Of a DNA stretch of 64,000 bases, positions 42,660-51,984 are shown piece by piece. Source of the stretch: an uncultured Oscillospiraceae bacterium. GTDB taxonomy: Bacteria > Bacillota > Clostridia > Oscillospirales > Ruminococcaceae. Location of the stretch: contig UQGL01000008.1 in assembly GCA_900540595.1 (NCBI GenBank), forward strand, positions 26,655 through 90,654, in the 5' to 3' direction. Position 1 is the stretch's first letter. Every line of letters starts with the position of its first letter. Made by a program: the position numbers and the translations under genes. Under the pieces are notes generated by a model, which was given only the letters and a program-made list of their open reading frames with translations, was not told where the DNA came from and ran no database searches.

Positions 42660-44030
42660 ATGAAAACAAAAAAGACTTTATCCCTGACCTTGGCAGCCGC
42701 TATGACTGCCGGTCTGCTGGTTGGCTGCGGCGGTGGCGCCGCCAGCTCCAGCAGCACTGCCGCTGCTTCCAGTGAAGCCACTGCTTCCAGTGAAGCCGCA
42801 AGCAGCGCCGCCGCTACCTCTACCGCTGCAGGCAAGGTTTACTACCTGAACTTCAAGCCCGAGCAGGATGAGGCCTGGCAGAATCTGGCCAAGAAGTACA
42901 CCGAGGAGACCGGTGTTCCCGTAACGGTCGTCACCGCCGCCTCTGGTCAGTACGAGACCACCCTGATGAGCGAGATGGCCAAGAGCGATGCGCCCACCCT
43001 GTTCCAGGTCAACGGCCCTGTCGGCCTGGCCAACTGGAAGGACTACTGCTACGACCTGTCCGGCACCAAGATCGCCGGTGATCTGACCAGCGACACCTAC
43101 GCCCTGAAAGACGGCGACCAGATGCTGGGCATCGGTTACGTTATCGAGAGCTACGGCCTGATCACCAACAAGACCCTGCTGGAGAAGGCCGGCTACAGCG
43201 TTGACGACATCAAGAGCTTCGACGACCTGAAGAAGGTGGCCGAGGACATCACCGCCCGCAAGGACGAGCTGGGCTTCTCTGCCTTCACCTCCGCCGGTAT
43301 GGACGGCTCCTCTGACTGGCGCTACAAGACCCATCTGGCCAACCTGCCCATCTACTTCGAGTATCAGGAGGACGGCATCGACAACACCGACGCCATCAAG
43401 GGCACCTATCTCGACAACTACAAGAATATCTTCGACCTGTACATCAACAACTCCACCTGCGATCCTGCTGAACTGGCTGGCAAGACCGGCGACGACAGCC
43501 GCAACGAGTTCCTGAACGAAGAGGCCGTTTTCTACCAGAACGGTTCTTGGGAGTACACCAACCTCGTCGGCGACGGCAAGCCCTTCACCGATGACGATCT
43601 GACCATGCTGCCCATCTACATTGGCGTCGGCGATGAAGCCAACCAGGGCTTGTGCACCGGCACCGAGAACTACTGGTGCGTCAACAAAGAAGCCAGCGAG
43701 GACGACATCAACGCCACGCTCGACTTCATGTACTGGTGCGTTTCCTCTGACGAGGGCACCAAGGCCATGGCTAACGACATGGGCTTCGTTATCCCCTTCA
43801 AGAATGCTGTCGAGTCCCCCAACGTCTTCGTCAAGGCCGATAAGGAAATGACCGCCGCCGGCAAGACCCCTGTGGCCTGGAACTTCTCCACCATGCCTTC
43901 CGAGAACTGGAAGAACGGTGTCGGCTCTGCTCTGACCGCCTACGCCGCCGGTACCGGCAGCTGGGATGACGTTGTCACCGCCTTTGTCGATGGCTGGGCT
44001 TCTGAGGCTGCTCTGAACGCTGCCGCGTAA
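42660..44030 (+). CDS. ABC sugar transporter substrate-binding lipoprotein
   Basis: A 456-residue family 1 (MalE-like) binding protein. The signal peptide ends in the lipobox LLVGC with Cys 23, followed by a Ser/Ala linker to about residue 58, then the two-lobed fold (VYYLNFKPEQDEAWQNLAKKYTEETGVPVTVVTAASGQYE). Codon use is strongly biased to optimal codons, so it should be abundant. A terminator-like hairpin after the gene would keep the permeases at a lower level. With a LacI regulator and malQ downstream, maltodextrin is the likely ligand. Confidence 0.92.
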   Translation: MKTKKTLSLTLAAAMTAGLLVGCGGGAASSSSTAAASSEATASSEAASSAAATSTAAGKVYYLNFKPEQDEAWQNLAKKYTEETGVPVTVVTAASGQYETTLMSEMAKSDAPTLFQVNGPVGLANWKDYCYDLSGTKIAGDLTSDTYALKDGDQMLGIGYVIESYGLITNKTLLEKAGYSVDDIKSFDDLKKVAEDITARKDELGFSAFTSAGMDGSSDWRYKTHLANLPIYFEYQEDGIDNTDAIKGTYLDNYKNIFDLYINNSTCDPAELAGKTGDDSRNEFLNEEAVFYQNGSWEYTNLVGDGKPFTDDDLTMLPIYIGVGDEANQGLCTGTENYWCVNKEASEDDINATLDFMYWCVSSDEGTKAMANDMGFVIPFKNAVESPNVFVKADKEMTAAGKTPVAWNFSTMPSENWKNGVGSALTAYAAGTGSWDDVVTAFVDGWASEAALNAAA

Positions 44031-44058
44031 AAATAATTCCTTAAAACACCGATAAGCG

Positions 44059-44090
44059 GGGCGGGCGAAATTCGCCCGCCCTGCTTTTTT
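44059..44090 (+). terminator. Partial terminator between binding protein and permeases
   Basis: GGGCGGGCG (44059-44067) pairs with CGCCCGCCC (44073-44081), followed by TGCTTTTTT. The downstream permease genes have no clear promoter of their own, so this probably gives partial read-through and a stoichiometric excess of binding protein. Confidence 0.75.
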
Positions 44091-44115
44091 ATTTGAAAGT
44101 AAGGGGTGCTTTTCC

Positions 44116-44967
44116 ATGGAAAAAGCAATAAAGCGCTATTGGCCCGTATTTGTGCTGCCTACCCTTATTGCCTTTATTATCGGCTTTGTCTGGCCGTTTA
44201 TTTGGGGCACGGGGTTGTCCTTCTGCAAATTCACGACCGTTAAAAATGTGTCCTTTGTGGGACTCAGCAACTATAAGATGATCTGGTCCGATGCCACCTT
44301 CATGCATGCGTTCTGGTTCACCGCTGCCTTTACCGTGGTGTCCACCGTGCTGGTCAATGTGCTGGCCTTCGGCATTGCCCTGCTGCTGACCCGCGGCATG
44401 CGCGGCACCAATGTGTTCCGTACCGTCTTTTTCCTGCCGAACCTTGTCGGCGGTATCGTTCTGGGCTACATCTGGCAGATCCTGCTCAACGGCCTTTTGA
44501 CCGCGTGGGGCAAACCGCTGCTGGCACTGAATGCCACCTACGGCTTCTGGGGCCTGATCGTTCTGATGTGCTGGCAGCAGATCGGTTATATGATGATCAT
44601 CTACATTGCCGGCCTGCAGAATGTCCCCACCGATCTGATCGAGGCTGCCCGCATTGACGGTGCCACCTCCCGCCAGATCCTGTTCAAGATCAAGATCCCC
44701 ATGGTTATGCCGAGCGTTACCATCTGCACCTTCCTGACCTTGACCAACTCCTTCAAGCTGTTCGACCAGAACCTGTCTCTGACCGCCGGCGAACCCGCCA
44801 AGCAGTCGATGATGCTGGCGTACAATATTTACGATACCTTCTACGCCCGCTCCGGACCCCAGTGGAAGGGCATCGGCCAGGCGAAGGCTGTCGTATTCTT
44901 CCTGTTTGTGGTCGTGATCTCGCTGATCCAGCTGCAGGCCACTCGTTCTAAGGAGGTTCAGCAATAA
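44116..44967 (+). CDS. ABC sugar transporter permease (MalF-like)
   Basis: A 283-residue permease with six predicted helices. The cytoplasmic EAA loop is DLIEAARIDGATSRQILFKIKIPMVMPSV near residue 175-203, the docking site for the ATPase. It belongs to the binding-protein-dependent sugar permease group (MalF/UgpA). The stop codon overlaps the start of the second permease by one base (TAATG). No ATPase gene is in the cluster, so a shared MsmX-type ATPase encoded elsewhere is expected. Confidence 0.92.
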   Translation: MEKAIKRYWPVFVLPTLIAFIIGFVWPFIWGTGLSFCKFTTVKNVSFVGLSNYKMIWSDATFMHAFWFTAAFTVVSTVLVNVLAFGIALLLTRGMRGTNVFRTVFFLPNLVGGIVLGYIWQILLNGLLTAWGKPLLALNATYGFWGLIVLMCWQQIGYMMIIYIAGLQNVPTDLIEAARIDGATSRQILFKIKIPMVMPSVTICTFLTLTNSFKLFDQNLSLTAGEPAKQSMMLAYNIYDTFYARSGPQWKGIGQAKAVVFFLFVVVISLIQLQATRSKEVQQ

Positions 44968-45815
44968 TGGGTGCAACAAAAAAAGACCGCCGTATCAATG
45001 CGGTATTGTCCGTTTTGCTGGGTATTTTGTGCGTAGCATGGCTGTATCCGGTATTCATGATCTTGATGAACTCCTTAAAGACTGAGCGCGCTATCACCAC
45101 CACCCATGCCTTTGAGCTGCCCAATGCAGATACCTTTGTGGGCTTAAAAAACTATATCTACGGCATTCAGGAGATGGACTTCTTGTCCTCTTTCTGGTAT
45201 AGTTTTATTATCACTGTCAGCTCTGTCGCACTTATCCTGCTCTGCTGCTCGATGTGCGCGTGGTACATTACCCGCGTGCAGGGTGTGCTGTCCAAGGGCA
45301 TGTACTATCTGTGCGTGTTCAGTATGATTGTACCGTTCCAGATGGTCATGTTCACGCTGGCCAAGACGGCTGACACCTTAAAGCTCAACAACCCTTATAA
45401 TATCTGCATCATCTACTTGGGCTTCGGCGCAGGCCTTGCGGTGTTTATGTTCACCGGCTTTGTCAAGAGCATGCCCATCGCCATCGAGGAGGCCGCCATG
45501 ATTGACGGCTGCAATCCCCTGCAGATCTTCTTCCAGGTGGTCTGCCCGATCCTCAAGCCCACGATGATCTCCACCGCTATTCTTGAAACCATGTGGGTGT
45601 GGAACGACTATCTGCTCCCCACGCTGGTGCTGGATATCAAAACCTTCCGCACCATTCCCATGGCGATCCAGTATTTCCGCGGCAGCTACGGCAAGGTAGA
45701 AATGGCCCCCATGATGGCCTGCATCATGATCACGGTTCTTCCGGTCATCGTGCTCTACCTCGCCTGCCAGAAGTATATCATTGACGGCGTGGTGGCCGGT
45801 GCAGTCAAGGGTTGA
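44967..45815 (+). CDS. ABC sugar transporter permease (MalG-like)
   Basis: A 282-residue permease with six helices, MalG/UgpE group. The EAA loop is PIAIEEAAMIDGCNPLQIFFQVVCPILKP near residues 171-199. It forms the heterodimeric channel with the previous gene product. It is followed after 24 bp by the LacI regulator gene. Confidence 0.92.
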   Translation: MGATKKDRRINAVLSVLLGILCVAWLYPVFMILMNSLKTERAITTTHAFELPNADTFVGLKNYIYGIQEMDFLSSFWYSFIITVSSVALILLCCSMCAWYITRVQGVLSKGMYYLCVFSMIVPFQMVMFTLAKTADTLKLNNPYNICIIYLGFGAGLAVFMFTGFVKSMPIAIEEAAMIDGCNPLQIFFQVVCPILKPTMISTAILETMWVWNDYLLPTLVLDIKTFRTIPMAIQYFRGSYGKVEMAPMMACIMITVLPVIVLYLACQKYIIDGVVAGAVKG

Positions 45816-45839
45816 TTACAACCGAAAGAAGGCCTCACC

Positions 45840-46850
45840 ATGACGATCAAAGACATTGCACGAGAATCCGGCTTCGCGGTCGGCACAGTGTCGCGGGCGC
45901 TGAACAACGCCCCCGGCATCAGCGAGGATACCCGCCGGCGCATAATGGAGGTAGTCAACCGCCACAATTACGAGCCCAACGCCAACGCCAAGCACTTAAA
46001 GCAGCAGGCAAATGACGGCATTGTCCTGATCGTAAAGGGCATCCAGAATATGCTGTTCGCAGGTATTCTGGAGCAACTGCAAAGCGAGATCGCCAACCGC
46101 GGTTATGTACCCACTGTCTACTATATCGACGAGGAAGCCAACGAGGTCGCGCAGGCCAGGCGTATCTGCGCCGAGCGCAAGCCCTACGGCATTATGTTTC
46201 TGGGCTCCAACCTTGAGTATTTTACGACCGAGCTGGAAAGCCTGCGCATCCCCTGTGTGCTGCTGACCAACAGCGCCGCCAGCCTGCAGATTTCCAATCT
46301 GTCCAGCGTGACGGTTGATGATATGGCAGCGGCCGATCGTATGATCGAGTATCTGTACGATCACGGGCATCGGCGCATTGGCGTGATCGGCGGTTATCCC
46401 AACCTGTCAAGGCCCAGCTTATCGCGTCTGGCCGGTGTGCAGGGGGCCATGCTGCGTCTGGGGCTGCCGTTCTCCACGGATAAGCAGTATGCCCACGCGC
46501 GCTTTTCCCTTGCAGATGGCTACAAGGCGATGGAGCATCTGTTGGAGACTGCCCCGGACATTACCGCTGTGTTTGCCATGTCGGACATTATGGCGCTGGG
46601 TGCCATACGCGCCCTGCAGGATCACGGTCTGCGCGTCCCGCAGGATATCTCCGTCACGGGCTATGACGGCATCGCTCTCGGACAGTACAGCGTTCCCCGC
46701 CTGACGACCATCCGCCAGAATAAAGAGCAGCTGGCCCTGCGCAGCGCCAAAATTCTGCTGCACAAAATCAAGGAACCCGGCACCGCTGTGCATGAGGTGG
46801 TTCCTTTTGAACTCATCGAGGGAGAGAGCGTAACGAAACTCTCCCCGTAA
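45840..46850 (+). CDS. LacI-family regulator
   Basis: A 336-residue repressor: N-terminal helix-turn-helix with hinge (1-55: MTIKDIARESGFAVGTVSRALNN) and a periplasmic-binding-protein-like sensor domain (about 60-330: DGIVLIVKGIQNMLFAGILEQL, VFAMSDIMALGAIRALQDHGLRVPQDISVTGYDG). It is in one operon with the two permeases and malQ. Paired operator-like sequences flank the promoter of the binding-protein gene. It probably senses maltose or a maltodextrin. Confidence 0.93.
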   Translation: MTIKDIARESGFAVGTVSRALNNAPGISEDTRRRIMEVVNRHNYEPNANAKHLKQQANDGIVLIVKGIQNMLFAGILEQLQSEIANRGYVPTVYYIDEEANEVAQARRICAERKPYGIMFLGSNLEYFTTELESLRIPCVLLTNSAASLQISNLSSVTVDDMAAADRMIEYLYDHGHRRIGVIGGYPNLSRPSLSRLAGVQGAMLRLGLPFSTDKQYAHARFSLADGYKAMEHLLETAPDITAVFAMSDIMALGAIRALQDHGLRVPQDISVTGYDGIALGQYSVPRLTTIRQNKEQLALRSAKILLHKIKEPGTAVHEVVPFELIEGESVTKLSP

Positions 46851-46868
46851 GAAAAAGAGGTTTTCCGG

Positions 46869-48350
46869 ATGAGAGCAAGCGGCATTTTAATGCCCATTTC
46901 CAGCCTGCCCTCCCCTTACGGTATTGGTACCATGGGGCAGCAGGCACGGCAATTCGTAGACTTTTTATCCCAAGCGGGGCAGGCATACTGGCAGATCTTA
47001 CCCGTCTGCCCGACAAGCTACGGCGACAGCCCCTACCAATCCTTTTCCACCTATGCAGGCAACCCCTATTTTATCGACCTTGACACCCTTGCGGCGCAGG
47101 GTCTGCTGAAGCCGAAAGAGTACAAGCACATCGACTGGCAATGCACACCGGAGCAGATCAACTACGGCGCCTTGTATGAGAAGCGCTACGCCGTGCTGCG
47201 CACCGCCTGTGAGCGCCTGCTGGCGGCACCCCCGGCCGATTACCGGGATTTCGTCAGGAAAAACCGCTTCTGGCTGCCGGACTACGCACTGTTCATGGCG
47301 TTGAAGGACGCACACGGCGGTGCCTGCTGGCAGGAATGGGAGCATCCCCTGCGTAAGCGCGAGCCGGACGCCCTGAAGGCTGCCCGCAGGACCTATGCCA
47401 AAGATATTGCCTTTTGGCAGGCTGTGCAGTATCTGTTCTGCACCCAATGGCAGGCGCTGAAAGAATACGCCAACAGCAAGCATATCCAGATCATCGGGGA
47501 TCTGCCCATCTATATCGCGCTTGACAGTGTCGATGTCTGGAGCAGCCCGCAGGATTTCCAGCTTGATGCCGATCTCAACCCTACCGAGGTGGCAGGCTGC
47601 CCGCCGGACGGGTTCTCCGCCACAGGGCAGCTGTGGGGCAATCCGCTCTACGACTGGGACGCTATGGCGCAGAACGGCTATGCTTGGTGGGTTCGTCGCA
47701 TCCGCCACATGTGCAGCATCTATGATGTGGTGCGCATCGATCACTTCCGCGGATTTGCGGGGTACTATGCTATCCCCTACGGTAACAAAACGGCGGAGGG
47801 CGGACGCTGGCGCACCGGCCCCGGCTATGCACTGTTTGCCGCTATCAAGAAAAAGCTCGGTGAGCCCCGCATCATTGCCGAGGATCTGGGCTTTTTGACC
47901 GATGATGTCAATGCCCTGCTGCGCAAATGCGGTTACCCCGGCATGAAGGTGCTGGAATTCGGCTTTGACAGCCGCGATGGCGGCGATTACCGCCCCCACG
48001 GCTACCCGGTGAACAGCATTGCCTATGTTGGCACCCATGACAACGAGCCGGTCAACGGCTGGATGGCTACGGCCGCTCCTGAAGATGTGGCCCGCGCGGT
48101 GCGTTACCTCAACCTGACCAAGCAGGAGGGCTACCACTGGGGCATGATGCGCGGTATCTGGGCCAGCGCTGCCGAGCTGAGCATCGTGCAGGCGCAGGAC
48201 CTTCTCGGTCTGGGCCATGAAGCCCGCATGAACACCCCCTCGACCTTAGGCGGCAACTGGTGCTGGCGTGCCAAGCGCGGCGCTTTTAATGACCGTCTGG
48301 CCGTCAAGCTGCACGATTTGACAGAGCTGTACGGCCGCCTGCCGGAATAA
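46869..48350 (+). CDS. malQ: 4-alpha-glucanotransferase (amylomaltase, GH77)
   Basis: A 493-residue enzyme that transfers alpha-1,4-glucan chains between maltodextrins, feeding glycogen phosphorylase. The start RASGILMPISSLPSPYGIGTMG and the block GDSPYQSFSTYAGNPYFIDLD are typical. Nucleophile Asp near 290 lies in VRIDHFRGF, acid/base Glu near 337 in IIAEDLGFLT, and Asp near 390 in GTHDNEPV. The length equals the short bacterial amylomaltase type. It follows lacI by 18 bp, so import and processing are co-regulated. Confidence 0.96.
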   Translation: MRASGILMPISSLPSPYGIGTMGQQARQFVDFLSQAGQAYWQILPVCPTSYGDSPYQSFSTYAGNPYFIDLDTLAAQGLLKPKEYKHIDWQCTPEQINYGALYEKRYAVLRTACERLLAAPPADYRDFVRKNRFWLPDYALFMALKDAHGGACWQEWEHPLRKREPDALKAARRTYAKDIAFWQAVQYLFCTQWQALKEYANSKHIQIIGDLPIYIALDSVDVWSSPQDFQLDADLNPTEVAGCPPDGFSATGQLWGNPLYDWDAMAQNGYAWWVRRIRHMCSIYDVVRIDHFRGFAGYYAIPYGNKTAEGGRWRTGPGYALFAAIKKKLGEPRIIAEDLGFLTDDVNALLRKCGYPGMKVLEFGFDSRDGGDYRPHGYPVNSIAYVGTHDNEPVNGWMATAAPEDVARAVRYLNLTKQEGYHWGMMRGIWASAAELSIVQAQDLLGLGHEARMNTPSTLGGNWCWRAKRGAFNDRLAVKLHDLTELYGRLPE

Positions 48351-48392
48351 TACCAGATCAAGGGGGGTCTCTCCCCTACTCCCCCTTAAAGC

Positions 48393-48449
48393 AAACGCCC
48401 GGAGTAAACAAGCCGTTTTCGGCTTATTTACCCCGGGCGTTTGCTTTCC
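48393..48449 (+). terminator. Terminator of the maltodextrin operon
   Basis: AAACGCCCGG... pairs with ...CCGGGCGTTT over a long stem (48393-48441) containing an inner AAGCCG/CGGCTT, followed by GCTTTCC. A second weaker GGGGG/CCCCC stem lies just before, at about 48361-48389. Confidence 0.8.
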
Positions 48450-48565
48450 TCAAGCAGCAGCTGGTTTTGTAAACAGCTTATGAATTTTTGCCGCAATTTC
48501 TTGACCTGTCCGGCTTTGCTATGCTTATAATAGGTGTATAAACTTTTCTACTTATGGAGGAACCC

Positions 48566-49771
48566 ATGACAAAAAACACCCCTTCAACGGACAGGCCAAA
48601 TCCCCCCGCGTCCCGCCCCAGTGTTATTCTGGATAAAGAAACTGCCCGCTATATATTCCGTGCGCTGCTGCTGACGATAGTATTTGCGTGGGCGCTGATA
48701 AATCTGCAGGCTGTACTGCAGTTTTTGGGCCGGGTGCTGGCAGTGTTTTCACCGTTTCTTATGGGTGGCGCCATTGCCTTTGTCATTAACATTTTGCTCT
48801 GCCCGTTAGAGCGCACTTGGCAGCGCATCTGCAAAAAAGCGCCCGACAAGCTGACGCGCCCGGTATGCCTGACCCTGAGCACGCTGTTGGTGCTGGGCAT
48901 TTTGTTTGCCGTAGTGTTTATGATGCTGCCGAGCGTACAGGAATCCGTCTATGAATTTGCGCGCAATCTTCCAAGCTACGCTGAAAAACTGGGGCATTGG
49001 TGGGCAGGAACGGTGCAGTTTGCTGCAAAATACGGAGTCATTTTACCGGAATATGCGATGGATACCGATCTGTTGATGGATAAAATCACGGCGTTGCTCC
49101 ACGATGAGGGCAGCGGTATCATCACCGTGACTCTGGGGGCGGCAACCTCGGTTTTTTCCAGCCTTGTAAATGTGCTGCTGGCTCTGGTGTTTGCTTTGTA
49201 TCTGCTTGCCAAAAAGGAGGTCGTTTCCGCGCACCTGAAAACCCTTGCTGTGACGGTGCTGCCGCAAAAAAGTGCGCAGCGGGTACTGCATATTGTATCG
49301 CTGACCAGACAGACCTTTACCAATTTTGTGACCGGTCAGCTTACCGAGGCTGTTATCATCGGTATTCTGTGCTTTTTGGGTATGCTGATTTTGGGCATCC
49401 CATATGCCGGGGCAGTTTCTGCCTTTGTCGGCGCTACGGCGCTGATTCCGGTGTTCGGCGCGTGGATCGGCGGCGGTCTTGGTGCGTTTTTGATTCTGCT
49501 GGCCGACCCTCTCAAGGCGGTGTGGTTTGTGGTATTCCTGCTGATTTTGCAGCAGGTCGAGGGCAATCTGATTTACCCCAAGGTGGTGGGCAAATCCGTT
49601 GGTCTGCCGGGTTTGCTGGTGCTGATGGCCGTCACGCTGGGCGGTGAAGCGTTCGGCGTCTTGGGAATGCTGTTCAGTGTACCCGTCTGCGCGGTGCTGT
49701 ACAGCCTGTATCTTGAATTTATCAAAAACGCACAGCCGCAAATGCCAGCCAGCGCTGAAACCGAGTCGTAA
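48566..49771 (+). CDS. AI-2E/PerM-family transporter
   Basis: A 401-residue membrane protein with about eight helices of the AI-2 exporter/PerM (YtvI/YdbI) family. The paired N-terminal helices, a long soluble-like segment (about 120-200) and the conserved late block GILCFLGMLILGIPYAGAVSAFVGATALIPVFGAWIGGGLGAFLILL are present. An in-frame ATG 12 bp earlier contains the GGAGG site itself, so 48566 is the start. Family members move diverse substrates or act as Na+/H+ antiporters; the role here is unknown. Confidence 0.87.
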   Translation: MTKNTPSTDRPNPPASRPSVILDKETARYIFRALLLTIVFAWALINLQAVLQFLGRVLAVFSPFLMGGAIAFVINILLCPLERTWQRICKKAPDKLTRPVCLTLSTLLVLGILFAVVFMMLPSVQESVYEFARNLPSYAEKLGHWWAGTVQFAAKYGVILPEYAMDTDLLMDKITALLHDEGSGIITVTLGAATSVFSSLVNVLLALVFALYLLAKKEVVSAHLKTLAVTVLPQKSAQRVLHIVSLTRQTFTNFVTGQLTEAVIIGILCFLGMLILGIPYAGAVSAFVGATALIPVFGAWIGGGLGAFLILLADPLKAVWFVVFLLILQQVEGNLIYPKVVGKSVGLPGLLVLMAVTLGGEAFGVLGMLFSVPVCAVLYSLYLEFIKNAQPQMPASAETES

Positions 49772-49783
49772 TAAGGTTTTTAT

Positions 49784-50494
49784 ATGAAGAGGGAGATGCC
49801 CAAGAGTATGAAAAGCAGAAGAAAGTACGGCTTTCGGCTTATGACGATACTGTATTTTGCAATCGTGTTTTGTATGTGTATATCCCGCTTTAATATCATT
49901 ATGACCCTTATCGGTGGTCAATTAACGCGAATTGACGCAATCAATATGGTGCCTTTTCATAGCATCAGAGAGAACTTGAGGTATGGCCACAGCCCTGTTT
50001 CATGGGATATGCTTTATAATATGGTTATGTTTGTGCCGTTCGGCATTGTATACTGCTATTACCAAAAGAATTTTTGCATATATAAAGCGATTGGATTATC
50101 TTTTTTAACGACATTTCTAATTGAAGCGTCGCAGTTTGTTTTCAAAACCGGCGTTGTGGACATAGATGACCTTATGATAAATACAATGGGAAGTCTGGTT
50201 GGGATTTTCCTTTACACTGTGTTTCGTAAAATGCTGCAACGGAAACAAGTTGGAGAAATACATGAAGTGATTGACACCATTGCAACGATACTTCCGCCAA
50301 TATTTATTGCCTTTGTTATTGAGTTGATTTTTGGTGACGGCTCAACAAAGCTGTTTCCTGTTCATGGTATAATACTAACGGTCTACGGTATATACGATTA
50401 TCTATTTTTAATAAAAGATTTTTCGTGGAAATCCAAGTTGCTTTACACTGTATTTTATGTTGGGATTTTCTGGTTGACGCTTATCGCACTATAA
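49784..50494 (+). CDS. VanZ-like family membrane protein
   Basis: A 236-residue protein with about six helices. The VanZ core is visible: NMVPFHSIRENL, NMVMFVPFGIVYCYY, IEASQFVFKTGVVDIDDLMINTMGSLVG. VanZ relatives confer low-level teicoplanin or lipopeptide resistance in some bacteria, but most have no proven role. The gene and its downstream flank are clearly AT-richer than the window, with different codon use (many ATA, TTA, AAA), suggesting recent acquisition. It lies 12 bp after the permease gene. Confidence 0.85.
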   Translation: MKREMPKSMKSRRKYGFRLMTILYFAIVFCMCISRFNIIMTLIGGQLTRIDAINMVPFHSIRENLRYGHSPVSWDMLYNMVMFVPFGIVYCYYQKNFCIYKAIGLSFLTTFLIEASQFVFKTGVVDIDDLMINTMGSLVGIFLYTVFRKMLQRKQVGEIHEVIDTIATILPPIFIAFVIELIFGDGSTKLFPVHGIILTVYGIYDYLFLIKDFSWKSKLLYTVFYVGIFWLTLIAL

Positions 50495-50597
50495 AATACA
50501 TAGTAAAGAGAGAACAAATCAACTTTTATGGAAAAGAAAGCTGCTATTTCTCCCCTGCCGCTTACAGAAAAACGAGTGTAATTGTGAGGTGCCCGTT

Positions 50598-51146
50598 ATG
50601 GACGAATTTTCGCATCTGAAAAGTAAACTATTAGCTGAGCAGGTCGAAGAACAAATCTATCATTTCATCCTTGACACCCCGCTAAGCCCCGGCAGCAAAC
50701 TGCCCAACGAGTTTGAGCTGGGAGAAAAGTTCGGCGTGGGGCGCAGTACCATCCGCGAGGCGGTCAAACTGCTGTCCAGCAAGGGCATTGTGGAGGTGCG
50801 GCGCGGCTCCGGCACCTATGTTTTAACGACCGCCCTCGGCGTTGGTGACCCGCTGGGACTCAGTGCTGTACAGGATAAAAACGCCTTGGCACTTGACCTT
50901 GTGAATGTGCGCCTGCTGTTAGAGCCCGGCATCAGCGCCATGTCCCCGCTGTATCTGGCCTGCGTGACCGCTGCCATCGCGGGCGGTTCCACGGTCTGCT
51001 CTCACTTCAACGATTCCGGCTTCTGGCTGGTCAAGAGCCTTGTCGGCATGGACGAAAAGACCACCCTCAAGATCTGGACCATCATGGAAACGCTGGTCGG
51101 CGGCGTTGGATTCCTGGTTGCACTTGTCATCTCCTTCTTTGCATAA
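50598..51146 (+). pseudogene. GntR regulator / GntP permease fusion created by deletion
   Basis: The 182-codon frame is a chimera. Residues 1 to about 112 are a FadR-type GntR regulator: winged helix (FELGEKFGVGRSTIREAVKLLSSKGIVEVRRGSGTYV) and the first helix of its ligand domain (LALDLVNVRLLLEPGI). From about residue 115 it is the extreme C terminus of a gluconate:H+ symporter (GntP family): AIAGGSTVCSHFNDSGFWLVK...KIWTIMETLVGGVGF. The rest of the regulator and most of the permease are missing, so one in-frame deletion near 50935-50955 probably joined adjacent genes. It may still bind DNA, but no ligand domain remains. Confidence 0.8.
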
Positions 51147-51162
51147 CAGCATATATCCTCCG

Positions 51163-51192
51163 AAAGAGGGGCCGCTCAGGCGGCCCCTCTTT
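51163..51192 (+). terminator. Terminator after the GntR/GntP fusion
   Basis: AAAGAGGGGCCGC (51163-51175) pairs perfectly with GCGGCCCCTCTTT (51180-51192), loop TCAG. With A- and T-ends it can work in both directions. It was probably the terminator of the original gluconate permease gene and also serves the ferredoxin-like gene. Confidence 0.85.
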
Positions 51193-51238
51193 CCTTGCAG
51201 CAGTCCCCTATTGTCTGGCTCCGCAGAACAAGCGGAGT

Positions 51239-51958
51239 TCAATCCAGTATCTTTCCGTCAATAGAGATCGTCACGACCTGCCACGGGATAAACTTTCCGC
51301 TTGCCTGCAGTGCTTTTTTCGCTGCCATCTCCAAACCGCCGCAGCAGGGCACCTCCATCCGAACGATGGTCACCTCCTGAATTTCGTTGCTGCGGATGAT
51401 CTCGGTCAGCTTCTCGCTGTAATCCACAGCGTCAAGCTTCGGGCAGCCGACCAAAGTAACCTTGCCGCGCATAAATTCCTGATGAAAATTCGCGTATGCG
51501 TAAGCAGTACAGTCCGCCGCAATCAAAAGCTTTGCCTTGTTGAAGTATGGTGCGTTGATGGGGGCCAGCTTGATCTGCACCGGCCAATTCCTGAGTTGGG
51601 GAGCCTGACGCATCGGCTCTGCGATATTGCTGCCAGCCTCCCCCGGCTGCTCCAGCATACGCATCCGGGAGCCGGGGCATCCGCCCTCATGCAGGTGCTT
51701 CATCTTTTCCTGTAATTCCTTTTTCTTCTTGCTTTCCTGCACGGCCGCCTCATCATATGCAGGTGCCTCTCGTTCTTCAAAGGTGATGGCTCCTGTGGGG
51801 CAGCCAGGCAGACAATCACCAAAGCCGTCGCAGAAATTCCCCCGCACCAGCTTTGCCTTGCCGTCAATGATGTCAATCGCGCCCTCATGGCACGCAGTTG
51901 CGCACAGACCGCAGCCGTTGCACTTGTCCTCGTCAATATGGATGATTTTGCGGATCAT
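51239..51958 (-). CDS. 4Fe-4S ferredoxin-type protein
   Basis: A 239-residue iron-sulfur protein. The first cluster motif is complete (C13-x2-C16-x2-C19-x3-C23 in CNGCGLCATACHEGA). The second has C43, C49 and C53 with Phe where a Cys would be at 46 (CDGFGDCLPGCP). A charged helix follows (about 75-90), and a C-terminal domain carries VPCCGGLEMAAKK. Relatives occur beside Crp/Fnr regulators in anaerobic Clostridia, as here, but their reaction is not established; a redox or metal-stress role is plausible. Confidence 0.8.
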   Translation of the reverse strand: MIRKIIHIDEDKCNGCGLCATACHEGAIDIIDGKAKLVRGNFCDGFGDCLPGCPTGAITFEEREAPAYDEAAVQESKKKKELQEKMKHLHEGGCPGSRMRMLEQPGEAGSNIAEPMRQAPQLRNWPVQIKLAPINAPYFNKAKLLIAADCTAYAYANFHQEFMRGKVTLVGCPKLDAVDYSEKLTEIIRSNEIQEVTIVRMEVPCCGGLEMAAKKALQASGKFIPWQVVTISIDGKILD

Positions 51959-51984
51959 ATTCTTACCTCCCGGTTTGCATAATT

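Noticed and set aside
42678..44117. A 479-codon minus-strand frame over the sugar-binding protein.
   Set aside because: Antisense shadow of a highly expressed lipoprotein gene.
51239..51958. Loss of a Cys (Phe 46) in the second cluster motif of the ferredoxin-like protein as a defect.
   Set aside because: The C-D-G-x-G-x-C arrangement seems to be a feature of this protein family rather than a mutation in this copy.
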